From Bacteroidota bacterium (GTDB taxonomy: Bacteria; Bacteroidota; Bacteroidia; Chitinophagales; Saprospiraceae), in assembly GCA_016124585.1 (NCBI GenBank), contig WGNL01000023.1, forward strand, positions 1 to 64,000: a DNA stretch of 64,000 nt. Reading direction: 5' to 3'. The notes beneath the pieces are model-generated. The model had not been told where the DNA came from, made no database searches, and saw only the letters and a program-made list of their open reading frames with translations. The position numbers were made by a program, and so were the translations under genes. Shown here piece by piece: positions 1-8,933 of this stretch. Positions within the stretch are counted from its first letter, which is position 1, and each line of letters opens with the position of its first letter.

Positions 1-1
1 C

Positions 2-1288
2 GTACAGAACAGCTACGGTGGCGACGACGCTACGGAGTGGTTCGGTGGCACGGTGAACGGCAAGTACTTCGTGAACTTCCGCACGGTGGATGACATCTTC
101 GACACTGACTTCGGATATTCTGGCAAAAACCAGTTCATGCTTGGTATCAGCGACCCGAATATCGCAGACGTGAGCGGCTCGAACGGTTTCGAATCTGACA
201 ACGATGCCCAAGGCTCAACCAATGGCCCGAAAACGAATGCACACTTCAGCAACGTGACGCTACTCGGCCCACTTGATTTCTCTTCAACAGTTAACTCCAA
301 CTTTAAGCGTGCAGCGCACATCCGCCGTTGCTCATACCTTGACATCTTCAACTCTACACTGACTGGTTTCCCAATTGGTTTGTTGTTGGATGGAGATTGT
401 ACTAACGCTGGCTTTATCTCTGGCGAAGTTGAATTCGAAGCAAATACACTTGTAAATGCAGCCGGTAAAAACGTAACAACCACTATCGCTGCATCCCTGC
501 CAGCAATTTTCAATGCATTCACTACGAATGGTAATGACAGCCTTGCTTCTTTCTCTAACTTGATGTTGACCGACCCAGCTGGTTTTGCAGGTAACAACCC
601 TGACTTCCGCCCGATGACTGGTTCACCACTTTGGTCTGGTGCCGACTTTACTAGCCCAACTGTCATGGATCCGTTTTTCACAGCTACGAACTTCCGTGGT
701 GCATTTGGCGACACTGACTGGACAGATTGCTGGACTGAGTGGGATCCAATCAATGCGGATTACACACATAATGTAGACTACAGCCTGACACCTGGTTTTA
801 CATACTTAGCGAATGACCATGAAGTAGTTTTCACTGGTACTACTGCTGGTGCTGTTTCTTATGCTTGGGACTTCGGCGACGGTAGCCAAGGCAGCACTGC
901 TGAAAACCCAACCTACACCTTTGCTGGAGGCGTTGGAAATATTGATGTAACTCTTACTGTAACTTCTTCTCGTGGTTGTGTAGCCGAAATCACCCAAACG
1001 GTAGGTCTGACTGCAACCCACGAAGTAACTGGCCTGACTGCTTTGAAAGTATTCCCGAACCCAACCAGCAACGTTGCCAATGTTGATTTCATGTTGAAAA
1101 ACCAGATGGAAATCACCGTTGAATTGCGTGACTTGAACGGTAGATTGGTACGCACTGCTAACCAAGAGTTCCGCGCTGGCTTCAACCGCCACGAGTTGAA
1201 CACTTCTGGTTTGAACTCCGGTGTTTACTTCCTCCGCCTAGTTTCTGCGGAAGGCGAGCAGACAGTTCGTGTTTCTGTGATAAAGTAA
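2..1288 (+). CDS. T9SS-secreted exoprotein with PKD domain (5' partial)
   Basis: The reading frame is open to the left edge, so the N-terminus lies outside the window; the GTG at 53 is only an internal valine codon. The visible 428 or so residues comprise a long beta-rich region (probably part of a right-handed beta-helix or chlamydial-type polymorphic repeat, not certain), then a PKD domain near residues 275-335 with the diagnostic WDFGDG motif, then a type A T9SS sorting domain beginning at VFPNPTS and ending in VSVIK. PKD domains are Ig-like folds of surface proteins. Expected to be exported by Sec, moved through the outer membrane by T9SS and anchored or released. A strong terminator follows 27 bp downstream, so this is the last gene of its unit. 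Confidence 0.9.
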   Translation, partial: VQNSYGGDDATEWFGGTVNGKYFVNFRTVDDIFDTDFGYSGKNQFMLGISDPNIADVSGSNGFESDNDAQGSTNGPKTNAHFSNVTLLGPLDFSSTVNSNFKRAAHIRRCSYLDIFNSTLTGFPIGLLLDGDCTNAGFISGEVEFEANTLVNAAGKNVTTTIAASLPAIFNAFTTNGNDSLASFSNLMLTDPAGFAGNNPDFRPMTGSPLWSGADFTSPTVMDPFFTATNFRGAFGDTDWTDCWTEWDPINADYTHNVDYSLTPGFTYLANDHEVVFTGTTAGAVSYAWDFGDGSQGSTAENPTYTFAGGVGNIDVTLTVTSSRGCVAEITQTVGLTATHEVTGLTALKVFPNPTSNVANVDFMLKNQMEITVELRDLNGRLVRTANQEFRAGFNRHELNTSGLNSGVYFLRLVSAEGEQTVRVSVIK

Positions 1289-1314
1289 TATCCTTAGCAT
1301 AACCATTTAACCCA

Positions 1315-1346
1315 AGCCGCCCGGTAACTGCCGGGCGGCTTTTTTG
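1315..1346 (+). terminator. Intrinsic terminator of the PKD exoprotein gene
   Basis: Perfect 10-bp stem (AGCCGCCCGG paired with CCGGGCGGCT) with a 6-nt loop, followed immediately by a run of T on the + strand. Confidence 0.9.
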
Positions 1347-1451
1347 GTAAAAAACATAACCTCTACTTAACTTAAACTTAAACTTGGAAATTATTTGGTA
1401 CGCTTGATCCCTCGGAAATTTGCGCCCTTAATTTCACAACACAATTTCACA

Positions 1452-4235
1452 ATGAAAGCGAACAAGTTTATTTTTTCTGCCCTCATCTTTATGATGTTGG
1501 CTTCCATCCTTCAGGCCCAGACGGGCAAAGTTTACGGAATCATCACGGACGAAACCAACAACGAGACGCTCATCGGCGCCTCCGTGTTAGTGGTGGAAAC
1601 TGGTTCCGGTACGGTCTCTGACCTTGATGGCTCCTACGACCTGAAACTCGAACCTGGCAAATACACTTTGGAAATAAGCTTCACTGGCTACCAAACCCAG
1701 AAGGTTACTGACCTCGAAATAAAAGGTGGTGAAAATATCAAGATGGATTTCATCATGGGTTCCGGCACCGAAACGTTGGTAGAGGTTGTAGTGACTGCTG
1801 CCGCAAAACGCAACTCCTACGCTAACTTGATGCTGCTTCAGCAAAAAAGCGTGGCCGTGGTAACGGGTATTTCTGCGGAGCAAATGAAGCTTTCCCCCGA
1901 CAAAAACACGAGCGACGTACTTAAGCGGGTCAGCGGAGCGAGTGTTCAGGACAACCGCTACGTGATCATCCGGGGCCTCAGCGACCGCTACAACACGGCA
2001 CTGATCAACGGCCTCAGCCTACCTAGCACCGAGCCGGACAAGCGGGCATTTTCGTTCGACATTTTTCCTAGCAACCTGCTCGACAATTTGCTTATTTTCA
2101 AAACAGCTACCCCAGACCTTCCGGGCGAATGGGCTGGTGGTGTTGTGCAGTTGAACACCAAGGAAATTCCGCAGGAGGGTTTCGCAACTTTGAGCGTAAG
2201 CACAGGCTACAATTCTCAGAGTACTTTTAAAAACTATGAATCCTACAAAGGAGGCAAAACTGATTGGCTAGGTTTTGATGATGGTACCCGTGCCCTTCCT
2301 TCCGGGTTGGATAATGTACGTAAGGATTCCTTCAATGTAAACTCAGCCAACCAAGCCAAGTACGCCAAGGAATTTCCGAACGACTGGGCCATCAACCAGG
2401 AGAGCAGCATGAGGCCATCCGTTGGTTTGCAGTTTTCGGCAGGTCGCAGCTTCGGCAAATTGGGCGTTGTGGGTGCATTGACCTACAGCAACTCCCCCAA
2501 AATCACGACTGGCGAGCGCAACGATTTCAACGTTGACAAATCACAGTTGTACAACTACTACGATAAGGTTTACAAAACCAATGTGTCTGTTGGCGGCTTA
2601 TTCAATCTAGCTTACAAGCTCGGCGACCGGAGCAAAATCCAGTTGAACAACACCCTGACGACTTCCAGCGATGACCAGCTTTTTGAGCGTACTGGTACCG
2701 ATATTGAGCAGACGCGTCTCATCCGCTCCAACTCGATGTTTTACACCAGCAACCGTATGTTCTCTAGCCAATTGATTGGCGAGCATGCGCTCACTGCTAG
2801 GCAAATTAAACTTACTTGGGCCCTTGGCTACAACCGCCTGACTCGTGATATCCCATCCTATCGCAGGATGTTGTACCTGAAAAATTTGGATGCTGCGGAA
2901 AATGATCCCTACATCGCAGTGGTGCCTTTCGGCAACCCATCACCAAACTATGCTGGTAATTTTTATGCCGATCAGGCAGAGAATTTCTATACTGGACGCC
3001 TTGACTTGACAGTTCCATACCTCATGGGAAGCAAAAAAGGTAATTTCAAAGTAGGTGGCATGTGGGAAGACAAAAATCGGGAATTTGATGCCCGTTTGTT
3101 TGGCTTCATCTCCTCTTTCCAGACTCCGCAGGAACTCTACTCGCTTCCTATTGACCAGATTTTTGATCAGAAAAACATCAGCGAACAAGGTTTCCGCATG
3201 AAGGAAACTACTGACCGTTCGGACAGCTATGATGCTGGCTCGAATCTCTACGCTGGTTACGGAATGATAGAGCAGTCGTTGACGAAAAACCTACGTTTCA
3301 TCGGTGGTGCAAGGGTGGAGAGTTTCCACCAGGAACTAAACTCGTTTAAGGTACAGAGTACTACCCCTGTCAATCTTGATACTACAACGGTGGATGTGCT
3401 ACCAAGTGCTCACTTGATTTTTGCCCTTAGCGATAGCACGAACCTCCGCGCTTCTATTTCAAAAACAGTTGCTCGCCCAAACTTCCGTGAGCTTGCGCCA
3501 TTTTCTTTCTTCGACTTCTTCTTGTTCGCTGGTGTGGATGGAAATCCCAACCTCAAGCGTACAAACATCCTGAATGCCGACCTGCGTTACGAGACTTACC
3601 GCAAAGGTTCTCAGTATTTTGCAGCTTCGGTTTTTTACAAAAAATTCAACGACCCAATCGAGCAGTTTTACAACAACGCACAGGGTGCAGATACTCGTAA
3701 CTTCCAGTGGCGTAACGTGCCTAGTGCGATAGACCTCGGTGCTGAGTTGGAGTTCCGTCTCAAACTGACGAAGATTGCACCAGTGCTTCGCAACGTGACA
3801 GCATTCGGTAACTTCTCTTACATCTACTCCGACGTGGATATCAGCACCTTGCCGGGTGCAAAAGCACGGCCTCTTTACGGTCAGTCGCCTTACCTCGTGA
3901 ATGGTGGCTTGACCTACGACAACCGCGATTACGGCTTCAGCACGACCTTATTGGCAAACCGGATTGGCCGCCGCATCTGGGTGGTGGGTCAAGACCAGTA
4001 CCTTCACACTTGGGAAAACCCTCGGACAGTGTTGGACTTTCAGGTTACGAAGAAAATTGGCCAGTATGGTGAGCTGAAGTTAACTGTTGGTGATATTTTG
4101 AACCAAGAGGCTGTGTTCTACCAAGACCAAAACGACAACGGCAAATACGATGAAAAAGACGATACGAAAATAGTTGGGCAGAAATTCGGGACGAACATCT
4201 CGTTGGGCTTCAGCTACAATTTTGGCAAAAACTAA
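1452..4235 (+). CDS. TonB-dependent outer-membrane receptor
   Basis: About 927 residues. The open frame begins upstream at a TTG (1395), but the ATG at 1452 starts a clear signal peptide (MKANKFIF, cleavage after LQAQ) and is preferred. Domains in order: carboxypeptidase-like regulatory domain (about residues 25-110, GKVYGIITDETNNETLIGASV), TonB plug (about 130-245, with SDVLKRVSGASVQDNRYVIIRG), then a 22-strand-type beta-barrel to the C-terminal aromatic YNF strand (GFSYNFGKN). The family imports siderophores, vitamin B12, oligosaccharides or peptides across the outer membrane using TonB/ExbBD energy. No SusD partner is next to it, so the substrate cannot be inferred. It stands alone between two terminators. 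Confidence 0.93.
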   Translation: MKANKFIFSALIFMMLASILQAQTGKVYGIITDETNNETLIGASVLVVETGSGTVSDLDGSYDLKLEPGKYTLEISFTGYQTQKVTDLEIKGGENIKMDFIMGSGTETLVEVVVTAAAKRNSYANLMLLQQKSVAVVTGISAEQMKLSPDKNTSDVLKRVSGASVQDNRYVIIRGLSDRYNTALINGLSLPSTEPDKRAFSFDIFPSNLLDNLLIFKTATPDLPGEWAGGVVQLNTKEIPQEGFATLSVSTGYNSQSTFKNYESYKGGKTDWLGFDDGTRALPSGLDNVRKDSFNVNSANQAKYAKEFPNDWAINQESSMRPSVGLQFSAGRSFGKLGVVGALTYSNSPKITTGERNDFNVDKSQLYNYYDKVYKTNVSVGGLFNLAYKLGDRSKIQLNNTLTTSSDDQLFERTGTDIEQTRLIRSNSMFYTSNRMFSSQLIGEHALTARQIKLTWALGYNRLTRDIPSYRRMLYLKNLDAAENDPYIAVVPFGNPSPNYAGNFYADQAENFYTGRLDLTVPYLMGSKKGNFKVGGMWEDKNREFDARLFGFISSFQTPQELYSLPIDQIFDQKNISEQGFRMKETTDRSDSYDAGSNLYAGYGMIEQSLTKNLRFIGGARVESFHQELNSFKVQSTTPVNLDTTTVDVLPSAHLIFALSDSTNLRASISKTVARPNFRELAPFSFFDFFLFAGVDGNPNLKRTNILNADLRYETYRKGSQYFAASVFYKKFNDPIEQFYNNAQGADTRNFQWRNVPSAIDLGAELEFRLKLTKIAPVLRNVTAFGNFSYIYSDVDISTLPGAKARPLYGQSPYLVNGGLTYDNRDYGFSTTLLANRIGRRIWVVGQDQYLHTWENPRTVLDFQVTKKIGQYGELKLTVGDILNQEAVFYQDQNDNGKYDEKDDTKIVGQKFGTNISLGFSYNFGKN

Positions 4236-4261
4236 AAAACGCTTTTGTGAAATTAAGCTTG

Positions 4262-4296
4262 TGCAGCGCTGGGAAACTGGTGCTGCATTTTTTTTT
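4262..4296 (+). terminator. Intrinsic terminator of the TonB receptor gene
   Basis: Short stem TGCAGC / GCTGCA around 4262-4287 followed by nine T residues on the + strand, 26 bp past the receptor stop codon. Confidence 0.75.
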
Positions 4297-4311
4297 ATAA
4301 AAAGCTGCTAA

Positions 4312-5175
4312 TCAATTGCCTAGCAGGCCTTGGTTGCCTTCGGTCAATTGATTGATATTTTGGATGGCGCGGGTGTTTACGAGGATGTCCATCTGTTCAC
4401 GAGCGGTTTTGTTCAAAATTTCGAGGCGCTGTTCCTTGGGGCTGTCCCATTCGAGCAGCTTCGCGTTGAGTGACTGGAGGTTGGCAAGTACGAGCAGTTG
4501 CTCGGTGGAGGCATGGTCACGGAGATTGCCAGAAAGGTCTGGATTCGCGGCCTTCCATTCGCGAGAGGTCATACCGAAAAGCGCAAGGTTGAGCAGATCC
4601 GCCTCGCTGGCTTGGGCATAGGCTTCGCGGCGGGTATTCCAGTCAATGATGGGTACGAGGTGCTCGCGAACTGCCTCTGTGTGGATATGCCAATTAGCCT
4701 TGGCAAGCTGCCGCTTGAGGTTCCAGTCGAGGCCGAGGCGGGTGGATTCGTCGGTTTTGAGGCGCTGGAACTCCTTGATTATCAGCAGTTTGAAGGAAGG
4801 GTTTAGCCATGAACCGAACTCAAAGGCGATGTCCTTGTGGGCGTAGGTGCCGCCATAACGGCCTGCGCTTGCCCTTATTCCAATTGCATTGGTGCTATTT
4901 ACCCAATCACTTACCGAAAGAACAAAGGTGTTTAATCCCACATTGCTTTTAATCACATCGAATTCGATGTGATTAAAATTGGGGTTGTTCAAACTTTCCC
5001 AAAGACCAAGGAATTCCACCGTATTTCGACTCCTCATCCAGTTTTGAATCACGATTTCTGTACGGGGATTGGATTTCTTAGCCATGTCGGTTAACGAGAA
5101 GTAATCCTCCTTGTCAAAATTATACAGCCTAATCGTTAAGTTCTCAACGAGCAGCGATGAATGAGTTTTTGCCAT
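4312..5175 (-). CDS. KilA-N domain protein
   Basis: 287 residues from the ATG at 5175; an upstream ATT in frame would run into the palindrome and is less likely. The N-terminal half (about residues 10-150) is a KilA-N domain: FSLTDMAKK, IQNWMRSRNTVEFLGLWE, the SAGRYGGTYAHKDIAFEF motif, and WLNPSFKLLIIKEFQRLK. KilA-N domains are DNA-binding modules of phage and bacterial origin, often used as regulators or anti-repressors. The C-terminal half is a helical region typical of the bacterial members. It is transcribed alone, convergent with the receptor at 1452. A perfect palindrome lies 16 bp before the start and its core recurs inside the coding region, which suggests autoregulation (inference). 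Confidence 0.88.
   Translation of the reverse strand: MAKTHSSLLVENLTIRLYNFDKEDYFSLTDMAKKSNPRTEIVIQNWMRSRNTVEFLGLWESLNNPNFNHIEFDVIKSNVGLNTFVLSVSDWVNSTNAIGIRASAGRYGGTYAHKDIAFEFGSWLNPSFKLLIIKEFQRLKTDESTRLGLDWNLKRQLAKANWHIHTEAVREHLVPIIDWNTRREAYAQASEADLLNLALFGMTSREWKAANPDLSGNLRDHASTEQLLVLANLQSLNAKLLEWDSPKEQRLEILNKTAREQMDILVNTRAIQNINQLTEGNQGLLGN
4947..4978. repeat. 32-bp perfect palindrome inside the KilA-N gene
   Basis: The 16-nt half-site TTTTAATCACATCGAA is followed directly by its reverse complement. The central 26 bp (TAATCACATCGAA plus its mirror) are identical to the palindrome upstream of the same gene at 5191-5226. It encodes NFNHIEFDVIK on the minus strand, in a segment where this protein family normally has a similar IEFD motif. 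Confidence 0.9.
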
Positions 5176-5190
5176 TGTGATGTCTTTTGG

Positions 5191-5226
5191 AATTCTAATC
5201 ACATCGAATTCGATGTGATTAGAATT
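5191..5226. promoter_or_regulatory. 36-bp perfect palindrome upstream of the KilA-N gene, probable operator
   Basis: The 18-nt half-site AATTCTAATCACATCGAA is followed by its exact reverse complement. It ends 15 bp before the KilA-N ATG and lies between that gene and the sugar isomerase-like gene to its right. A perfect dyad of this length at a promoter is the expected site for a dimeric DNA-binding protein; that the KilA-N protein itself binds it is an inference. Confidence 0.7.
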
Positions 5227-5262
5227 GATAGTGGATTTGTAATTCCATGAAACAACTGGGAA

Positions 5263-6141
5263 TCACACCGTACAAATTTCTACTCCCTTCCGCAGTGCCG
5301 CCATCTTGTCTGCACCCTTCGGAATGAACTCCTGCGCCACATACCCCTTGAAGCCCGTCTCCGAAATGGCCCGCATGATGGCAGGGTAGTACAGCTCCTG
5401 CGTTTCGTCAATCTCGTTGCGACCCGGCACCCCAGCGGTGTGGTAGTGGCCGATATGTTCGTGGTGCTTTTTGATGGTGGCAATCACGTCGCCCTCCATG
5501 ATTTGCATGTGGTAAATATCGTAGAGTAGCTTGAAATTGGGTGACCCAACTTTCTCCACCAACTCCACGCCCCAAGGGGTATGGTCGCACTGATAGTCAG
5601 GGTGGTTTACGCGGCTGTTCAGTAGTTCCATGACCACTTGCACGCCCAGTTTTTCGGCATGTTTTGCCAAGGGCTCCAAGCCTTTTGCACAAAAATCAAT
5701 GCCCAGTTTGTCGTCCAAGCCCTTGCGGTTGCCAGAGAAGACGATAATGGTCGGGATTCCAGCATTGGCAGCTTTCTGGGCAAGGTCGAAGTAGCGCTCG
5801 TTCAGCATTGAGTGCAGGCCGGGCTGGTTGTAGCCATCGGTCAGGCTCTGGTTAGGATGTGAACCGAGGGCGCAAGTCAAGCCATATTTTTTCAAAACCG
5901 GCCACTCTTCCGGCGTGGTCAATTCGATGGAAGTTATGCCCATCGGTTTGACCTGTTCGCAGAGTTCTTCCAATTTGAAGTCGTTAAAACACCAACGACA
6001 GACGCTGTTGCCGTGCTTGCCAATAGTGGCAGTTGGTGAACTTACAGGGTTGGATGCTTTCATCCTTGGGAGGGCAAAGGCTGTGGCAGTGCCAAGTGCG
6101 ATGTTTTTCATGGCGGTGCGGCGAGTGGTTGATTTTGTCAT
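5263..6141 (-). CDS. Hydroxypyruvate isomerase-like / sugar phosphate isomerase-epimerase TIM barrel, Tat exported
   Basis: 292 residues. The N-terminus carries a twin-arginine type leader (TTRRTAMKNIALG). The rest is a xylose isomerase-like TIM barrel (AP endonuclease family 2 fold). Probable metal ligands are visible in order: Glu in VVMELLN, Asp in LLYDIYHMQ, His in HYHTAGVPGRNE, Glu in VAQEFIP. The length and the GNRKG, YHTAGVPGR and YDIYHMQI motifs fit the hydroxypyruvate isomerase family (hyi), here in the exported Bacteroidota form, so the true substrate is probably another keto sugar. It lies 60 bp after the FecA-like receptor on the same strand and probably ends the sigma-GH114-FecR-receptor operon. 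Confidence 0.85.
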   Translation of the reverse strand: MTKSTTRRTAMKNIALGTATAFALPRMKASNPVSSPTATIGKHGNSVCRWCFNDFKLEELCEQVKPMGITSIELTTPEEWPVLKKYGLTCALGSHPNQSLTDGYNQPGLHSMLNERYFDLAQKAANAGIPTIIVFSGNRKGLDDKLGIDFCAKGLEPLAKHAEKLGVQVVMELLNSRVNHPDYQCDHTPWGVELVEKVGSPNFKLLYDIYHMQIMEGDVIATIKKHHEHIGHYHTAGVPGRNEIDETQELYYPAIMRAISETGFKGYVAQEFIPKGADKMAALRKGVEICTV

Positions 6142-6201
6142 GATGGAATGTTTTGCCCAAAAGTAGAATCCAAAATTCGCAATCCCAAATCAGAAGGCGC
6201 A

Positions 6202-8904
6202 TCACCATTCTGATATTACAAAAATGCTGGGCGTGGCTCCAGCGGCCAGTCTGGAAAGTTCTTTTAGGTTGTAGCTTGTCTGTGGCTGATCTAGCGCAGG
6301 GGTCTCCAAGAGGTAGTCCTTGTCAAGGGTGTAACGGTGGTTGCTGAAATTGTAAATGGCAAGGCCAAGTTTGCCGTGGTTGCGGCGTTTTTTCCACTTC
6401 CAGGTAGCGCTGAGGTCGAGGCGGGCGCTGCCTGGCAAGCGGGCTGCATTCAATTGGTCGAAAGCGAGCCCAAAAGTCTGGGTGTCGGCGGTGCAGTCTG
6501 GGCAAGGCTTTTGCACCACGCTGGGGATGGAGTAGGGGGTGCCACTGCGCATGCTCAGATTGGCAGAAAATTCCCATTTTTTCCAAGAATAAGTATTCAC
6601 CCAGTTCAGTCGATGTCGCACGTCGTGGCGTGCAGGGAAGGGTTGGCCACCGTTCAATTCTGGGAACTGCATCTCCACTTTCCCTAGTGAGTAAGCCAGC
6701 CAAGTGCTGAACCTGTGCCAGCGTTTGCGAAGCAAAAAATCAAGACCCGTGGCAGTGCTTTCCCCATCGAAGTTCCACCCGCGGTCAAAGCCCGTTTCCA
6801 CCCGCAAATTGCGCGAAGTGAGGTTCTGGTTTTTTTTGTGGTAAATCTCCATGTCAAGGAGGGAGGTCTTGTTTTCCCAACTCATTCCCAAGGTTGATTG
6901 CCAAAGCTCTTGTGCCGGTATGTAGTCGTCGGCCACGGCCCAGAGTGGTTCGCCTTGCCCAATGTCCCTGAAATCAATAATTTGGAAAACAAACTGCCAG
7001 TACCGCCCCAAGCTGCCTTTCAGGCGGAAATTCCCGTTTTCCGCTTCCATGTTTTTTCCAAAAGGAAACCAGTTAAAACTAAGTCTTGGCTCAGAATAAA
7101 ACAGCCCTCGAATAGGGAAGCTGTTCTCCCGAACGCCTAATGTAAAGTCAAGTTTCTCCGTAGCTTGGAAGTTGAAATCTGCGAAAAGTGTGTGCAGCCC
7201 GGTGCGCACGGTATCGTTCTTCCAAAGATGACCTTCAAGTGCCACAGCGTTGGTGTCGCGGAACACGAGCGACGACTCCTGTCCCATAAACTGATACCCA
7301 AACGACAACCGGTGGCGGTCGCTTACCTGCCAATCATGGTGCAGGTTGATGTCGAATTCGGTCATCGAGTTGCTGGTCGTGTAGCGGAAGATGAAGGGGC
7401 GGTCTCGGTCTTTCTCATTCCAATTGAAACTGTAATCGTTCTTGTACCCGCTCAGCGCAACATTGTATTTTATCTTAAAATTGGGCGACCAATCGGCACT
7501 GTGGTGCCAACTCATGCCAAAGTTGTTGGCAGCAATCACATCGCCAGTGGCAGTGAAATTAGTGCTATCGTCGTATGAAAAATAATAGTCGAGACGGTCG
7601 CCAGTCGAGAAGATACTAAGGGCGTTTTCTCGCGTTTTACGGCCCTTCCAGCGGAGTTTTAGGTTGGCGTCGCCAAAATTGATGACTGGGTTCCAAGTGA
7701 TAAACTTATCGTTTTCGAGCGCTTTTTCCTGAAAGGCGACCCTGCCGTTTTGAAAAATCTGGTTGAAAAAATTCTTGTACGGGGTACTCTGCAACCCATC
7801 AATATAGCTGCGGCGAAAGGCAAAAAGCAGCGACACCCGGTCTTTTTTTAGGGGCACGTCCACATAAGCCTGTAGGCTGAGGAGGTTCATGCCAATCCCC
7901 CAGTGCGTCTTTGTGCCGTAATCCTGTTTCGCAGCAATGTCAATCACACTGGAGTTTCGACCACCGTACTCAGCGCCGAAATTGCCGCGCCATACCTCCA
8001 CTTCATCCACGATAAAAGGATTGAAGGCGTCGTACAGCCCGAAAAAATGCCCGGTGTGGTAAATGGGGATGCCGTCCAGCAGTACAAGGTTTTGGTCAGG
8101 GGTGCCACCTCGCACGTTGAGGCGGGAGCCGCTGTCATCGGCGGCGCTGATGCCTGGCAGCAGTTGCAGGCTGCGCAACACATCGGGTTCGCCCCAGCCG
8201 GGCAGGGTCGGCATTTTTTGTTTGTCAAAATGAAAACCACCCTCACTGGCGAGCTTGACCATGTCGGTGGCAAAATCATTGATGAGCACATCGGGCATGG
8301 TGAACACGTCCATATGCAGACGGTATTCCCGGCAGTTTTTTCCCACTTGTTGGCGGGCTGGATAGGCTAGCTGTTTGTAGCCTAAAAAACTGATAATCAA
8401 GGAGTCATCTTTTAAAAAATCGCCTTCGAGCACAAACTTCCCATCGGCTTCGGTGGTGGTGCCGTGAGAAGTATTTTTGATGTAAGCAATTGCACCGGGC
8501 AGTGGCTCATTTGTTTCGGCATCGAGGATGGTACCGCAGAGGGTCAAAGTTTCAGGTTTTGGTTTGGTTTCGGGCTGTTGATTTGGGATATCAGTTTTTT
8601 TTATCAGAACGTATTGATTGTCAATGATTTCGAAGTTAAGCGAGGTGCCTCGGAGGGTACGCTGGAGGGCTATTCGAAGTGGCAAGTTCTTGAATTTAAC
8701 GTTGACCTTAACACCTTGAATGGCGGCATCGTCGAAGGAAAAGGAAAGCGAATAGTTTTTTTCAAAAAAATCGAGGGCAGTGCGCAGGTCTGTGTTTTGG
8801 AAATTGGCGGATAGGGTAGGGGCGGGCTGCTGGGCATTGGCCGTAGCAACACCAACCACCAAGAACAGGAGCGCCCAGCACCATTTTTGGATAGTTTTTG
8901 TCAT
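6202..8904 (-). CDS. FecA-like TonB-dependent receptor with STN signalling domain
   Basis: 900 residues. Signal peptide (ALLFLVVGVATANA, cut before QQPAP), then a secretin/TonB short N-terminal (STN) domain at about 30-105 (TALDFFEKNYSLSFSFDDAAIQG), a carboxypeptidase-like regulatory domain at about 118-200 (CGTILDAETNEPLPGAIAYIKN), a plug at about 220-330 (LPGISAADDSGSRLNVRGGTPDQNLVLLDGIPIY) and a beta-barrel. STN domains contact FecR-type anti-sigma factors in the periplasm, so this receptor should signal through the FecR protein encoded 29 bp upstream. The substrate is not evident; the linked GH114 and isomerase-like genes point to a carbohydrate (inference). Confidence 0.92.
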   Translation of the reverse strand: MTKTIQKWCWALLFLVVGVATANAQQPAPTLSANFQNTDLRTALDFFEKNYSLSFSFDDAAIQGVKVNVKFKNLPLRIALQRTLRGTSLNFEIIDNQYVLIKKTDIPNQQPETKPKPETLTLCGTILDAETNEPLPGAIAYIKNTSHGTTTEADGKFVLEGDFLKDDSLIISFLGYKQLAYPARQQVGKNCREYRLHMDVFTMPDVLINDFATDMVKLASEGGFHFDKQKMPTLPGWGEPDVLRSLQLLPGISAADDSGSRLNVRGGTPDQNLVLLDGIPIYHTGHFFGLYDAFNPFIVDEVEVWRGNFGAEYGGRNSSVIDIAAKQDYGTKTHWGIGMNLLSLQAYVDVPLKKDRVSLLFAFRRSYIDGLQSTPYKNFFNQIFQNGRVAFQEKALENDKFITWNPVINFGDANLKLRWKGRKTRENALSIFSTGDRLDYYFSYDDSTNFTATGDVIAANNFGMSWHHSADWSPNFKIKYNVALSGYKNDYSFNWNEKDRDRPFIFRYTTSNSMTEFDINLHHDWQVSDRHRLSFGYQFMGQESSLVFRDTNAVALEGHLWKNDTVRTGLHTLFADFNFQATEKLDFTLGVRENSFPIRGLFYSEPRLSFNWFPFGKNMEAENGNFRLKGSLGRYWQFVFQIIDFRDIGQGEPLWAVADDYIPAQELWQSTLGMSWENKTSLLDMEIYHKKNQNLTSRNLRVETGFDRGWNFDGESTATGLDFLLRKRWHRFSTWLAYSLGKVEMQFPELNGGQPFPARHDVRHRLNWVNTYSWKKWEFSANLSMRSGTPYSIPSVVQKPCPDCTADTQTFGLAFDQLNAARLPGSARLDLSATWKWKKRRNHGKLGLAIYNFSNHRYTLDKDYLLETPALDQPQTSYNLKELSRLAAGATPSIFVISEW

Positions 8905-8933
8905 AAAAAATCAGTGGGGTGTTGACAAAATTA

